A stretch of 64,000 bases of DNA, taken from Ardenticatenales bacterium (GTDB lineage Bacteria > Chloroflexota > Anaerolineae > Promineifilales > Promineifilaceae). The stretch covers positions 1 through 64,000 of the forward strand of contig JACKBM010000015.1 of NCBI GenBank assembly GCA_020634575.1, read 5' to 3'. Position 1 is the first letter of the stretch, and every line of letters begins with the position of its first letter. Of this stretch, positions 9,498 through 17,501 are shown in pieces. The translations under genes were made by a program, and so were the position numbers. Under the pieces are notes generated by a model. The model had not been told where the DNA came from, searched no databases, and saw only the letters and a list, made by a program, of their open reading frames with translations.

Positions 9498-9710
9498 TTA
9501 GCTGTACTGCTTCATATTCTCAAACTGCGCTTCGAGGTCACGACGGGTATCATCCATTGCCTGCCGGGCCTCGCGCAGGGCATCTTCCCAACGCTGCCGG
9601 GCGCCGCTACGCAGATCTTCACCGGATTCCGGGGCCAGTAGCAGGGCCGTCACCCCACCAATAAGAGCACCGCACAATGCCCCCGCCGCAAAACTAAAAA
9701 ACTTGTTCAT
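9498..9710 (-). CDS. YtxH-like small membrane protein
   Basis: A 70 aa protein: one N-terminal glycine/alanine-rich membrane helix (FSFAAGALCGALIGGVTALLLA) followed by the APESGEDLR segment and a charged helix. This is the layout of the YtxH/gas-vesicle-GvpP-like family, small stress-linked membrane proteins of unknown mechanism. The second in-frame ATG was preferred because GAGG lies eight bases upstream; the first ATG directly abuts it. A TATAAT on the minus strand at 9752-9757 is a likely -10. Confidence 0.6.
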   Translation of the reverse strand: MNKFFSFAAGALCGALIGGVTALLLAPESGEDLRSGARQRWEDALREARQAMDDTRRDLEAQFENMKQYS

Positions 9711-9751
9711 ACTAACCATCCTCGATGATTGAATTCTCAGATTATGGCCAG

Positions 9752-9780
9752 ATTATACTCGATCCGCACCGGTTATTGCA
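9752..9780 (-). promoter_or_regulatory. Probable promoter of the YtxH-like gene
   Basis: Minus strand: TGCAAT (9775-9780), a 17 bp spacer, then a perfect TATAAT (9752-9757), about 40 bases upstream of the start. The -10 is strong and the -35 weak. Confidence 0.45.
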
Positions 9781-9810
9781 GCCCGCCATTTCTCGGCGAA
9801 TATGCAAACG

Positions 9811-9844
9811 AAAAGGGCTCCTTCCTGTGTGACAGAAGAAGCCC
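9811..9844 (-). terminator. Intrinsic terminator, minus strand
   Basis: The stem GGGCTCCTTC/GAAGAAGCCC (one mismatch) with a 10-nt loop is followed on the minus strand by TTTTCG. No intact gene ends just upstream of it on that strand, so it may belong to a lost or unrecognised transcript. Confidence 0.5.
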
Positions 9845-10001
9845 TGGGTGAATCATTGTTCCCGAACAACTGACCTTGATACAGATGTTGTCCCCCCACA
9901 CAATGGGTAGAAATCCTGTGACGTGGCCGCCGCCAGGAAAAAAGCCCACCCATTGGCAGTAAAGCATATTTCAAGGGCAGAGGCAATACGTATTTGCACA
10001 T

Positions 10002-10032
10002 AAAAAGTCCCCCAACGCACGTTGGGGGACTT
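10002..10032 (-). terminator. Strong intrinsic terminator, minus strand
   Basis: A perfect 12 bp stem AAGTCCCCCAAC/GTTGGGGGACTT with a 4-nt loop, followed on the minus strand by TTTTTATG. A good terminator without an intact minus-strand gene upstream, which fits a decayed gene at about 10046-10370. Confidence 0.7.
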
Positions 10033-10045
10033 CATTGGTTGAAAT

Positions 10046-10368
10046 TTATTCAGCTGTAACCTGCAGTAGCAGTTACGAGCATTATGCCCCTACAAGGGCG
10101 AGAGACCATTCAGGAACCATGCCTGAACTTCTGGTCCACGAATTGTGGCGGCTCAGCCCTGCCACTGCAATAGAGAATGTAAACTGTACGGCTCCATGCT
10201 CGCCTGTACACTCTCCTTGAATATGAGCATGTTAACTGCCCGATTGGGCACCGGAATAATTGTCCGTGACAGCTGGACAATTATCATTTGAAGCATCAAC
10301 CCCGAACCCGCCTACATATTTCTGAAAGTGTTCCAATCCCTCAAGGAAAGTTCCTGTTGCCAATTTTT
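10046..10368 (-). pseudogene. Possible decayed minus-strand gene remnant
   Basis: Between the terminator at 10002-10032 and the Nfu_N promoter no intact gene is present. On the minus strand two short stretches in different frames look protein-like. One reads LEHFQKYVGGFG then DNCPAVTDNYSG and stops at 10232-10234. The other, further on, reads GAVQFTFSIAVAG. A third frame ends LQVTAE and stop at 10046-10048, a few bases before the terminator. This would fit the 3' part of an exported-protein gene broken by frameshifts. A perfect inverted repeat (ATAATTGTCC/GGACAATTAT, 10256-10284) lies inside. Non-coding DNA that merely looks coding is a real alternative. Confidence 0.25.
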
Positions 10369-10449
10369 AGTGGCTGTCGTTGTTGAAGTTCATCTATAGT
10401 AAAGCAGAAAGGCCGGGATCACCCTACTGTCGAATGTCCGGGATGATTG

Positions 10450-10487
10450 TGACAATTGTCATCAACATGCCGCCCCCATGTTATAAT
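10450..10487 (+). promoter_or_regulatory. Extended -10 promoter with palindromic operator candidate
   Basis: The perfect 12 bp palindrome TGACAATTGTCA (10450-10461) lies just upstream of an extended -10 (TGTTATAAT, 10479-10487). The start codon of the Nfu_N-like gene follows at 10522. The palindrome covers the place of a -35 box, which suits a repressor or activator site for the operon 10522-13353. Confidence 0.55.
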
Positions 10488-10521
10488 CGCCCCAGACTAA
10501 TTCTGACAGGAGATAACCACC

Positions 10522-10800
10522 ATGTCCGAGTACATGGAGATTGAAACAGAAGCAACTGAAGCGCCAGATGTGATGCGTTTCACCACCAATTTGAAGCTAA
10601 GTGACCGCCCTTTAGAGCAGTACGAATCGGTTGAGGCCATGGAAGAGGGTTCACCCTTAGCCCAGGCCCTGGCCTATGTCGAAGGAGTCGTCGCCCTGGA
10701 GATTAATGACCAGGAGATGCTGGTCACCAGCGATGGCGATATGCCCTGGCACATCATCATCGCCGAAATTTCCGCCATCGTGAAGGATTTCTTTTTATGA
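10522..10800 (+). CDS. Nfu/NifU N-terminal-domain-like small protein
   Basis: A 92 aa protein that resembles the Nfu_N domain (the N-terminal, non-cluster-binding half of Nfu iron-sulfur carriers). Visible are SPLAQALAYVEGVVALEIN and a C-terminal segment DMPWHIIIAEISAIVKDFF matching the domain's last helix. The C-terminal NifU-like domain with CxxC is missing, so it cannot carry a cluster in the usual way. Stand-alone Nfu_N proteins are known but poorly studied. GACAGGAG precedes the ATG. Its TGA overlaps the next start (ATGA at 10797), so it is translationally coupled to the LprG-like lipoprotein. Confidence 0.65.
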   Translation: MSEYMEIETEATEAPDVMRFTTNLKLSDRPLEQYESVEAMEEGSPLAQALAYVEGVVALEINDQEMLVTSDGDMPWHIIIAEISAIVKDFFL

Positions 10801-11576
10801 CATCTGTCACCTGGTCAGGCGGCCGTCGTCGTCTGGCAGTTCTTTTGCTCGCAACCCTGTGGCTGCTTTTGGCCCTGACTGCTTGCGGGGGTGATGCGGA
10901 TGAACCGGCCGGTACCCCCGCTGCCGCCAATGCCGAACCATCCCCCACCCCCGATCCCGCCGCCATCATGAGCCGTGCCGCCGACGTCATGACCGAACTG
11001 GAATCCGCCGCGTTCGAGATCACGCGTAACGGCGGCCCAGCCTACATCGACGCGGGACAGACACTCAACTTCACCAGCGCCAGCGGCGTCTTCGGCTCCC
11101 CGGGCAGCATCGATGGCACCCTGGCTGTGGCCGCCTCCGGCGCAGCCCTGGAGATCGGCTTTATCAGCGTGGGCGACAACCAATACATCACTAATCCGCT
11201 CAATCAGCAGTGGGAACAACTCCCCGCTGATTGGGGTTTTGACCCCGCCGCCCTCTTTGACCCGGAAACCGGTTGGCGCCCCCTGCTCCAGGAAGACCTG
11301 AGCGACGCTCGCCTGGTCGGCACCAGTGCCTTTGGCGGCGTGGAACGCTATCGCATTACCGCCACCGCCGCCGGCGCCCGTGTCGAGGCGATCCTCGGCG
11401 GCCTGGCCGGCAAGGACGCGGTCGAGATTGAGTTTTTCGTTGACACGGAAACGTATCAAATTGTGCAGATGTCGTTCAAAACCGACAGCGCCGGCGCAGA
11501 ACCGGCCGAATGGCTCCTGCGCTTCTTCAATTTCAACGAACCCGTCACCATTACCGAACCCCAGATAGGGGGATAA
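10797..11576 (+). CDS. LprG/LppX-like lipoprotein
   Basis: A 259 aa lipoprotein with signal peptide and lipobox LTAC. The mature part resembles the LppX/LprAFG family, half-barrel lipid-carrier lipoproteins best known from mycobacteria: AADVMTELESAAFEITRNG at the start, a beta-rich middle, and GLAGKDAVEIEFFVDTETYQIVQM near the end. In mycobacteria LprG works with the MFS protein P55 (Rv1410c) in moving triacylglycerides and lipoglycans. Here too an MFS pump follows in the same direction, which supports a lipid-carrier role. The start overlaps the upstream stop. An inverted repeat fills the gap to the MFS gene. Confidence 0.72.
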   Translation: MTSVTWSGGRRRLAVLLLATLWLLLALTACGGDADEPAGTPAAANAEPSPTPDPAAIMSRAADVMTELESAAFEITRNGGPAYIDAGQTLNFTSASGVFGSPGSIDGTLAVAASGAALEIGFISVGDNQYITNPLNQQWEQLPADWGFDPAALFDPETGWRPLLQEDLSDARLVGTSAFGGVERYRITATAAGARVEAILGGLAGKDAVEIEFFVDTETYQIVQMSFKTDSAGAEPAEWLLRFFNFNEPVTITEPQIGG

Positions 11577-11581
11577 GAGTG

Positions 11582-11740
11582 GCCACGGATTAGCACGGAT
11601 TTAACACGGATTTTTCTGCTTTTTGGCCATTTCGGCATCATACATCAGGGCAAAACAGTCTCGCTAATAGACACTTCAAGTGAAAAACTTCCTGATCCAG
11701 TAAAAAAAAAATCCGTGCTAAATCCGTGTTAATCCGTGGC
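11582..11740. repeat. Inverted-repeat element filling the gap between lipoprotein and MFS genes
   Basis: Two 34-nt arms (11582-11615 and 11707-11740) are inverted copies with two mismatches. Each is built from GCCACGGATT and CACGGATT steps. The element starts 5 bases after the lipoprotein stop and ends 17 bases before the MFS start. In the direction of transcription the hairpin is followed by A residues, not U residues, so it is not a standard terminator. Related half-elements occur at 3966 and 32349. Confidence 0.85.
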
Positions 11741-11757
11741 AAAAAAACCTGCCTCTA

Positions 11758-13353
11758 ATGAAAGTTACGCAAAGAACAATCTTGTGGGTCGTGGCGCTGG
11801 GCGTTTTTGTGGCCGCGGATGACCTGACCGTGGTCACCACTATGCTGCGCCCCATCATCGCCGACCTGGGCATCACCCTACCCGACCAGCTGGACAAGGT
11901 CGCCTGGATCGTCAACGCCTACCTCATCGCCTACGTCGGCGTCATGCCGTTTATCGGCCGGGTCAGCGACATCATTGGCCGGCGCGCCGTCTACATCGGT
12001 TCGATGGCGCTATTCCTGATTGGCTCCATCTGGATTCCCTACTCGCTGCAAATGGGCCAATGGCTGGTCGCCGCCTTGCCGCCGGGCTACGAGCTGTTCG
12101 GCAACATACTCACGCAAAAGGACGTCACCTATGCCATCTTCCTGGTTGGGCGCGTTTTGACCGCATTGGGCGGTGGGGCGATGGTGCCGGTCAGCATGGC
12201 TGTGATTGCGGATATTTACCGGCCGGAACGGCGCGCCTCAGCCCTCGGCATCCTGGGCGCCGTGGAGACCTCCGGCTGGGTCTGGGGGCCGTTGTATGGC
12301 GCCCTGCTGGTCCGCTTCCTGACCTGGCAATGGCAGTTTTACTTCAACATCCCCCTGGCCATTATCGGCATCGGCCTGGCCTGGTGGGCCCTGCGTGACT
12401 TACCCCAGCCGGAGACGCCGCCCAAACTGGATTGGGGGGGCGCTATCAGCCTGACCCTGGCCTTGCTGGCTCTCAACATCGGCCTCTCCAATAGCGGCGC
12501 CGCCCAGTTTGCCGAAAACCTGAGCGACATTGAAGGCATTTCGGCGACGCGCACGGTCCCCTACTTCATTGCTGCAGCACTGTTTTTGGGGCTATTCATC
12601 TGGGGTGAACGCCGCCTCAGGCGGGATGGCCGCCGTCAGCCGATGCTAGACCTGAGCCTTTTCGCCCGGCGCAACTTCAGCCCGGCCGTGCTGATCAACT
12701 TCTTTGTCGGTTTGATGCTGATTATCGGCATGGTGGCGGTGCCGCTGATCGTCAATGTGCTTGAGGTGGATACCGGCCGGTCCGCCATTCTCAGCGGCAC
12801 CCTGCTCAGCGCCATGACCGGCGCCATGACCATCCTGACGATCGTCGGCGGTCGCTGGACGGAGCGGGCGGGCGAATACCGACTGGTGACGGTTGTAGGG
12901 CTGACCTTCTGCTTCATCGGCCTGGCTCTGGTCGGCCTCAACTGGACCCCGGAGACGTCGCGAGGCGTGATGGCCTGGCATCTGGCAGTGTTAGGCGTCG
13001 GTTTCGGGCTAGTGACGGCGCCAGTGGGCGCGGCGATTATCAATGCCGCCCCGGATGGCGAGCGCGGCATCGCCTCCAGCCTGGTCATCGTCTTCCGCCT
13101 GCTCGGCATGAGTGTTGGCCTCTCGATGTTGACCGCCTGGGGCCAATACCGCTTCAACGGCCTCCGCGCCGGCCTCGAACTCCCCCCCATCACCGACCCA
13201 ACCTTCGGCGAGGCCCTGGAAACCGCCCTGCAAGGGCTCACTGTTCAGGTCCTGGCCGAGACCTTCCTGCTCGCGGCCCTGGTAGCCGTCATTGCTATCG
13301 GCGTAACCCGCTGGTTAAAGGCCGATGAAGGGGCGCATGAATGGGTTTCGTAG
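11758..13353 (+). CDS. MFS transporter, DHA2-type with 14 helices (P55/Rv1410c-like by context)
   Basis: A 531 aa inner-membrane transporter with about 14 hydrophobic helices. Helix 1 carries an acidic motif-D-like segment (VAADDLTVVTTML). The loop between helices 2 and 3 carries motif A (GRVSDIIGRRAVY). VMAWHLAVLGVGFGLVTAPVG is typical of the second half of DHA2 pumps. Many relatives export drugs. The immediate LprG-like partner suggests instead that it exports or flips a lipid with the lipoprotein accepting it outside. It is larger than 12-helix MFS proteins (about 400 aa). No regulator gene is adjacent. Confidence 0.85.
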   Translation: MKVTQRTILWVVALGVFVAADDLTVVTTMLRPIIADLGITLPDQLDKVAWIVNAYLIAYVGVMPFIGRVSDIIGRRAVYIGSMALFLIGSIWIPYSLQMGQWLVAALPPGYELFGNILTQKDVTYAIFLVGRVLTALGGGAMVPVSMAVIADIYRPERRASALGILGAVETSGWVWGPLYGALLVRFLTWQWQFYFNIPLAIIGIGLAWWALRDLPQPETPPKLDWGGAISLTLALLALNIGLSNSGAAQFAENLSDIEGISATRTVPYFIAAALFLGLFIWGERRLRRDGRRQPMLDLSLFARRNFSPAVLINFFVGLMLIIGMVAVPLIVNVLEVDTGRSAILSGTLLSAMTGAMTILTIVGGRWTERAGEYRLVTVVGLTFCFIGLALVGLNWTPETSRGVMAWHLAVLGVGFGLVTAPVGAAIINAAPDGERGIASSLVIVFRLLGMSVGLSMLTAWGQYRFNGLRAGLELPPITDPTFGEALETALQGLTVQVLAETFLLAALVAVIAIGVTRWLKADEGAHEWVS

Positions 13354-13373
13354 CGGGACCGAGACATTAAGAG

Positions 13374-13500
13374 CAGGGCGCAGAGCGCCCAAGAGCAAGC
13401 ATTCTGGCGCAGAGCACCAGAACGAGAGCAAAAAAGGGGTTGGTCGCTGAGTGCGACCAACCCCTTCCTCATTATGTACTCGTTCTGGCGCTCTGCGCCC
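13374..13500. repeat. Mosaic intergenic repeats around the MFS/aspS terminator
   Basis: Copies of GGCGCAGAGCGCC and CCAGAACGAG lie left of the terminator, and their inverted copy (CTCGTTCTGGCGCTCTGCGCCC) lies right of it, reaching the aspS stop codon (13500-13502). The arms could form a larger stem around the terminator hairpin. Confidence 0.6.
13430..13464 (-). terminator. Intrinsic terminator of aspS
   Basis: A perfect 12 bp stem GGGGTTGGTCGC/GCGACCAACCCC with a 5-nt loop. On the minus strand it is followed by six T residues; on the plus strand by TTCCTC, so it may also act weakly for the MFS gene. Confidence 0.85.
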
Positions 13501-15287
13501 TACTCCTCCGCAGCCGGTTCCGGCATAGCCAGGGCGATGTGGAGGTCATCCAGCTGGTGCTGGGCGACGACGGAGGGGGCGTCGGCCATCAGGTCCGCCG
13601 CTTGCTGGCTCTTGGGGAAGGCCATCACTTCGCGGATGTTGGGCTCGCCGCACATCAGGGCAATGATCCGGTCAATGCCGGGGGCGATGCCGCCGTGGGG
13701 CGGCGCGCCGTACTCAAACGCCTCCAGCATATGGCCAAACTGATCCTGGGCATCCTCGATTGAAAAGCCGATCAGCTCCATGATCTTGCGCTGCAAGGCC
13801 CGCTCATGGATTCGGATGGAGCCACCGGCCACTTCGTAGCCATTGCAAACCAGGTCATACTGCTCGGACAGGACCGCGTGTGGGTCACTGTCCAACAGCG
13901 GGATATGCTCCCGCTTGGGCGAGGTAAACATGTGATGGCTGGGCGCATAATGGTCGCCTTCTTTCTCTTCCTCAAACAGCGGGAAGTCAACGACCCAACA
14001 GAATGAGAGCGCCTTCTTGTCCTTGAGACCTAACCGCTCCCCCATCTCATCGCGCAGGGCGCCCAGGACGATGTTGGCCACGTAACGGGTGTCGCTGGAA
14101 AGCAGAATCAAGTCACCCGGCTCAGCGCTGACCCGTTCGGTGAGGGCAGCCAGCTGTTCCGTGGTAAAGAATTTGACGATGGAGCCACGAATCTCGCCTG
14201 TGTCGGCTTTAATCGCCATCCAGGCCATCCCCTTAGCGCCATTCTTTTTCGCGATGGCTTCCAGCTCGTCGATCTGGCGACGGCTGTAATCGCCGCAGCC
14301 GGGCACGCAGAGCGCCTTGGCCACCTTGCCGGCTTTTACGTTGTCGCGAAATACCTGGAAGGCGCTTTCCTCGACGATATCGCCGATATCATGCAGGAAC
14401 ATTTCAAAGCGGAGATCCGGCCGGTCCGTCCCATACCTGTCCATCGCCTCGCGATAGCTGATCCGGGGGAACTCCTCGGAAGCCAACGGAACGAGGCTGA
14501 CCTCTTTGGCCATCCCGACCATCAGCGCTTCAATCAGGTCGAGGATGTCATCCCGCTGCACGAAGCTGATTTCCATATCCAGCTGGGTAAATTCCGGCTG
14601 GCGGTCTTTGCGCTGGTCCTCATCGCGGAAACAGCGGGCGATCTGGAAGTAACGCTCGTAGCCGGCAACCATCAGCAGCTGCTTGAGCTGCTGCGGGCTC
14701 TGCGGCAAAGCGTAGAATTTGCCCGGATGAACCCGGCTGGGCACCAGGTAATCCCGCGCCCCTTCCGGCGTCGATTTAAACAGGATAGGGGTCTCGATCT
14801 CGAGGAAACCGCGCTTGTCGAGGAAGTCGCGGATAAATTTGATCGCCTTGTGCCGGACGGTCAGGTTGCGCTGCAGCCGCTCACGGCGCAGGTCAAGGTA
14901 GCGGTATTTGAGGCGCAACCCTTCATCCACATTGGCCTCGCGGTCGATGGGGAACGGGGCGGTCTTGGCAGCATTGAGAACCGCCAGCTCATCCACCAGC
15001 ACTTCAATATCGCCTGTGGCCATCGCCTCGTTTTCCTGCCCTTCCGGTCGCTGTGAAACCACGCCAGTGACCTGAATGACATATTCCGAGCGAATCTGCT
15101 CCGCATGAGCAAATGCCTCAGCTGAGCGGCTACTGTCCACCACAATCTGGGCCTTGCCGGCCCGATCGCGCAAATCAATAAAAATAACGCCACCCATGTC
15201 TCGCCGTCTGTTAACCCAGCCGGCCAGGGTGACGGTCTGGCCGATATGATCCTTGCGCAACTCACCGCAAGCGTGTGTCTTTAGCAT
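13500..15287 (-). CDS. aspS: Aspartyl-tRNA synthetase, bacterial type
   Basis: A class II aminoacyl-tRNA synthetase of 595 aa, the usual length of the bacterial enzyme with its GAD insertion. The N-terminal OB fold has GWVNRRRDMGGVIF, motif 2 is RCFRDEDQRKDRQPEF, and motif 3 is GIDRIIALM. Position 31, which is Leu in many discriminating enzymes and His in many non-discriminating ones, is Met here. Charging specificity (tRNA-Asp only or also tRNA-Asn) is therefore open. A terminator follows. The window holds no gatCAB gene. Confidence 0.96.
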   Translation of the reverse strand: MLKTHACGELRKDHIGQTVTLAGWVNRRRDMGGVIFIDLRDRAGKAQIVVDSSRSAEAFAHAEQIRSEYVIQVTGVVSQRPEGQENEAMATGDIEVLVDELAVLNAAKTAPFPIDREANVDEGLRLKYRYLDLRRERLQRNLTVRHKAIKFIRDFLDKRGFLEIETPILFKSTPEGARDYLVPSRVHPGKFYALPQSPQQLKQLLMVAGYERYFQIARCFRDEDQRKDRQPEFTQLDMEISFVQRDDILDLIEALMVGMAKEVSLVPLASEEFPRISYREAMDRYGTDRPDLRFEMFLHDIGDIVEESAFQVFRDNVKAGKVAKALCVPGCGDYSRRQIDELEAIAKKNGAKGMAWMAIKADTGEIRGSIVKFFTTEQLAALTERVSAEPGDLILLSSDTRYVANIVLGALRDEMGERLGLKDKKALSFCWVVDFPLFEEEKEGDHYAPSHHMFTSPKREHIPLLDSDPHAVLSEQYDLVCNGYEVAGGSIRIHERALQRKIMELIGFSIEDAQDQFGHMLEAFEYGAPPHGGIAPGIDRIIALMCGEPNIREVMAFPKSQQAADLMADAPSVVAQHQLDDLHIALAMPEPAAEE

Positions 15288-15421
15288 TGTCCAATCCCTT
15301 CTTCATGCGGCTGAAAATCTACCCGTCAGATTAGGGCGGGCCGGGCACGCATGAACGTGTCAAAACAGGCGGAATTGTAACAACGAAAGGGGAAATTAGC
15401 TATTAGATTGACGCCGCTCGC

Positions 15422-15482
15422 AGACACCGGGTCGCTCAGAAGATCGTTCATAATGAACAACGTTCGAAGCGACCCGGTGTCT
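15422..15482. repeat. Long hairpin upstream of aspS
   Basis: A 15 bp perfect inverted repeat (AGACACCGGGTCGCT, 15422-15436, and its complement, 15468-15482) encloses an inner GTTCATAATGAAC palindrome. It lies between aspS and the VOC gene, both on the minus strand. No U tract follows on either strand. The rest of 15288-15548 shows scraps of the AGCTAATAG-type repeat (15397-15410 and 15531-15550) and no gene. Confidence 0.6.
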
Positions 15483-15548
15483 TTGAGGCTAACCGGCCCG
15501 TACTGACCGCTGAAAAGGGAGCAAAGCGACCGAGCTAACAGCCAACAG

Positions 15549-16349
15549 CTACTCCCCCGGCAAATCCGTATCCGGCTCGTTTAGCTGGATGGCGGTAAAC
15601 GTGGCGCCGGTGGGGTCTTCGATGAGGGCGAAGGTGCCGATGTCACCGGCCGGTGTCGGCCCCATGTGAATCTTGCCGCCCAGAGCCTCGGCCTGTGCAA
15701 CGGTCGCCGCCGCATCGGCTACTGCGAAGTAGACCATCCAGTGCGGCGGCACGTCAGGCCAGTTTTCGTCCATGATGATCATGCCGCCGTTGGCGCGGCC
15801 ATTGTTTAGCCAGACCGTGTAGTTGTTCTCGTCAGTAGCCGGCTGCCAGCCGATCAGGGCCGTATAGAATGCTTTGGCCGCCTCAGCATCCCGAGTCGCC
15901 AACTCATTCCAGCCCAGGGAGTTAGGCAGGTTGAAGAGGTCCGCGCCGCGATGACCGGTGGTCTGCCACAGGCTGACCACTGCGCCAGTTGGATCCTGGA
16001 TAGTTGACATGCGGCCCGCATCCATCACATCAAAGGGACCAGCCAGGACAGTGCCACCCAACGCCGCCACCTGAGCCGTGGTCGCATCAACATCAGTCAC
16101 CGTGATGTAGGAATTCCAGACCGTTGGCATGCCGGAGGCCACCATCTCCGGGCTCATTTCACTCAGGGCAGCCACGTTCTTGCCAGCCTGCAGCAACATG
16201 GTGTAGGCGCCGCCGCCCGGCAGAGGCATATCAAACGAATCCCAGCCGAACAACCCGGTATAAAACGCCTTCGCAGCGGCGCCATCCGTCGTAGCCAGGT
16301 CAACCCACGAGAAGGTCCCATGAGGGTACGCTTTTACTTCAGACATCAT
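15549..16349 (-). CDS. VOC-family protein with two glyoxalase-like domains
   Basis: A 266 aa cytosolic protein with two tandem vicinal-oxygen-chelate domains. Each begins with a matching segment: SWVDLATTDGAAAKAFYTGL in domain 1 and NELATRDAEAAKAFYTALIGW in domain 2. Each also has a glycine turn followed by an FDVMD/PTPAGDIGTFA stretch and a DPTGA end. Related actinobacterial proteins are often called hydroxylases or glyoxalase-like antibiotic-resistance proteins, but the function cannot be read here. AAGGAG stands five bases before the chosen ATG; a longer in-frame start without a good site exists. A single-gene unit. Confidence 0.8.
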   Translation of the reverse strand: MMSEVKAYPHGTFSWVDLATTDGAAAKAFYTGLFGWDSFDMPLPGGGAYTMLLQAGKNVAALSEMSPEMVASGMPTVWNSYITVTDVDATTAQVAALGGTVLAGPFDVMDAGRMSTIQDPTGAVVSLWQTTGHRGADLFNLPNSLGWNELATRDAEAAKAFYTALIGWQPATDENNYTVWLNNGRANGGMIIMDENWPDVPPHWMVYFAVADAAATVAQAEALGGKIHMGPTPAGDIGTFALIEDPTGATFTAIQLNEPDTDLPGE

Positions 16350-16572
16350 TTTCTCCTTAAACTGAAAGGTTGGTTTGGAGTTTCCTGTATTGACATTCAC
16401 CTCATGCCAATGGGAAGCAAAACAGATAAATTAGAACTTTTGTTCTACAAAGAGCAGTATAACAAATTGAGGGGCAGATTACCAGAGCGAGAACCGGCCG
16501 ATTCGATCTTTTAAGGTAATGGCGAAACTTTTAGGGTGATGAAAGGTATTTTTATGATCTTTCTCATAAAAA

Positions 16573-16601
16573 TTGACACGGGTCCGCTTCATTGCTAAAA
16601 T
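16573..16601 (+). promoter_or_regulatory. Sigma70-type promoter of the IscA-like gene
   Basis: TTGACA (16573-16578), a 17 bp spacer and TAAAAT (16596-16601): a near-consensus promoter ending 47 bases before the start codon. No IscR-like site was recognised. Confidence 0.8.
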
Positions 16602-16648
16602 CCCGAAACTATCATTCGCTAATTAGCACTTGATGAAGGTGATTTATT

Positions 16649-17038
16649 ATGAGCGTTGTCGAGCAAAAAACTACGATCTCCCTGACGGAAGCGGCTGCGG
16701 CCACAATCAAGAATTTACTGGTACAGAAAAATGTCCCGGACTATGGCCTGCGTGTATTCGTTTCGGGCGGTGGTTGTTCCGGTCTGCAGTACGGCATGGC
16801 CCTGGAAGAAGAAGCCCGGCCCTATGACCACATCGTCGAGATGGCTGGCGTCAAGGTGTTTGTGGATCCGACCAGCATGATGTACTTGCAAGGCGCTACC
16901 ATTGACTATGAAGACAGTCTGATGGGTGGCGGTTTCCGCATCGACAATCCGAATGCCGTTTCCAGCTGTGGCTGCGGTCATTCGTTCAAGACGGCTGGTT
17001 CGGCCGGTGCCGCTGAAGGTGGCTGCGCCTGCGGCTAA
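16649..17038 (+). CDS. A-type iron-sulfur carrier (IscA/ErpA/HesB family)
   Basis: A 129 aa protein that carries or delivers Fe-S clusters or iron to client proteins. The three conserved cysteines are Cys43 (GGGCSGLQYG) and the pair at 107 and 109 (SSCGCGHSF), the typical C-x(n)-CGC pattern. A glycine-rich tail with two more cysteines (GGCACG) follows and is longer than usual. It has its own promoter and terminator. The Nfu_N-like protein at 10522 is the only other possible Fe-S-assembly-related gene in the window. Which paralog (IscA, ErpA or SufA) cannot be decided. Confidence 0.9.
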   Translation: MSVVEQKTTISLTEAAAATIKNLLVQKNVPDYGLRVFVSGGGCSGLQYGMALEEEARPYDHIVEMAGVKVFVDPTSMMYLQGATIDYEDSLMGGGFRIDNPNAVSSCGCGHSFKTAGSAGAAEGGCACG

Positions 17039-17063
17039 GTCGTTTCTTTTTGTAACTGATAGG

Positions 17064-17096
17064 AGCGGGGCATCTGTAGCAGATGTCCCGCTTTTT
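17064..17096 (+). terminator. Intrinsic terminator after the IscA-like gene
   Basis: A 13 bp stem (AGCGGGGCATCTG/CAGATGTCCCGCT, one G-T pair) with a 3-nt loop, followed by TTTTTATG. It lies only about 16 bases before the next start codon. Confidence 0.9.
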
Positions 17097-17111
17097 ATGT
17101 CCCTGAGGAAG

Positions 17112-17492
17112 ATGATGTCGCGTCTTTTCACCGTCGCTGAAGCCAATGCCCTGCTCCCCATCATTCGGCCCCTGGTTGCCGAAATGGTTGACCGCTCCGC
17201 CCGGGCAGCATCAATCCGTACAGAAAACGCCCAGTTAATCGGCGATCTTCAGAGTAATATTGGCAGCGCGGACCTAAGCGTGGCCACAGCTGATTTTTTG
17301 GCCATCGACCAGTTGGTCAATAAAATAAGGTCCTATGGTCTGGTGGTGAAAGATATTAATGTCGGTCTGATCGATTTTTTGGCCGAGATTGACGGTCAGG
17401 AAGTCTATCTTTGCTGGCGCTATGGTGAGAGCAAAGTCGCTTACTATCATGAGTTGGAAGCGGGCTTTAATGGCCGCAAGCGACTTGATTGA
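17112..17492 (+). CDS. DUF2203-family protein
   Basis: A 126 aa protein matching the DUF2203 pattern: FTVAEANALLPIIRPLVAEMV at the N-terminus, a helical middle, and GLVVKDINVGLIDFLAEIDG then YLCWRYGE near the C-terminus. The family is cytosolic and of unknown function. Two adjacent ATG codons (17112 and 17115) follow GAGGAAG, and the second has the better spacing. It precedes the radical SAM gene by 9 bases, so the two are probably co-transcribed downstream of the 17064 terminator. Confidence 0.8.
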   Translation: MMSRLFTVAEANALLPIIRPLVAEMVDRSARAASIRTENAQLIGDLQSNIGSADLSVATADFLAIDQLVNKIRSYGLVVKDINVGLIDFLAEIDGQEVYLCWRYGESKVAYYHELEAGFNGRKRLD

Positions 17493-17501
17493 GGTTGTGG
17501 A

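Noticed and set aside
9773..10220. Short open frames on both strands of the 9.7-10.5 kb gap
   Set aside because: They cross terminator hairpins, lack ribosome-binding sites and show no protein-like composition, apart from the fragments noted as a possible remnant.
15422..15482. Terminator for the VOC gene at 15549
   Set aside because: The stem is strong but lacks a U tract on the minus strand, so it was listed as a hairpin only.
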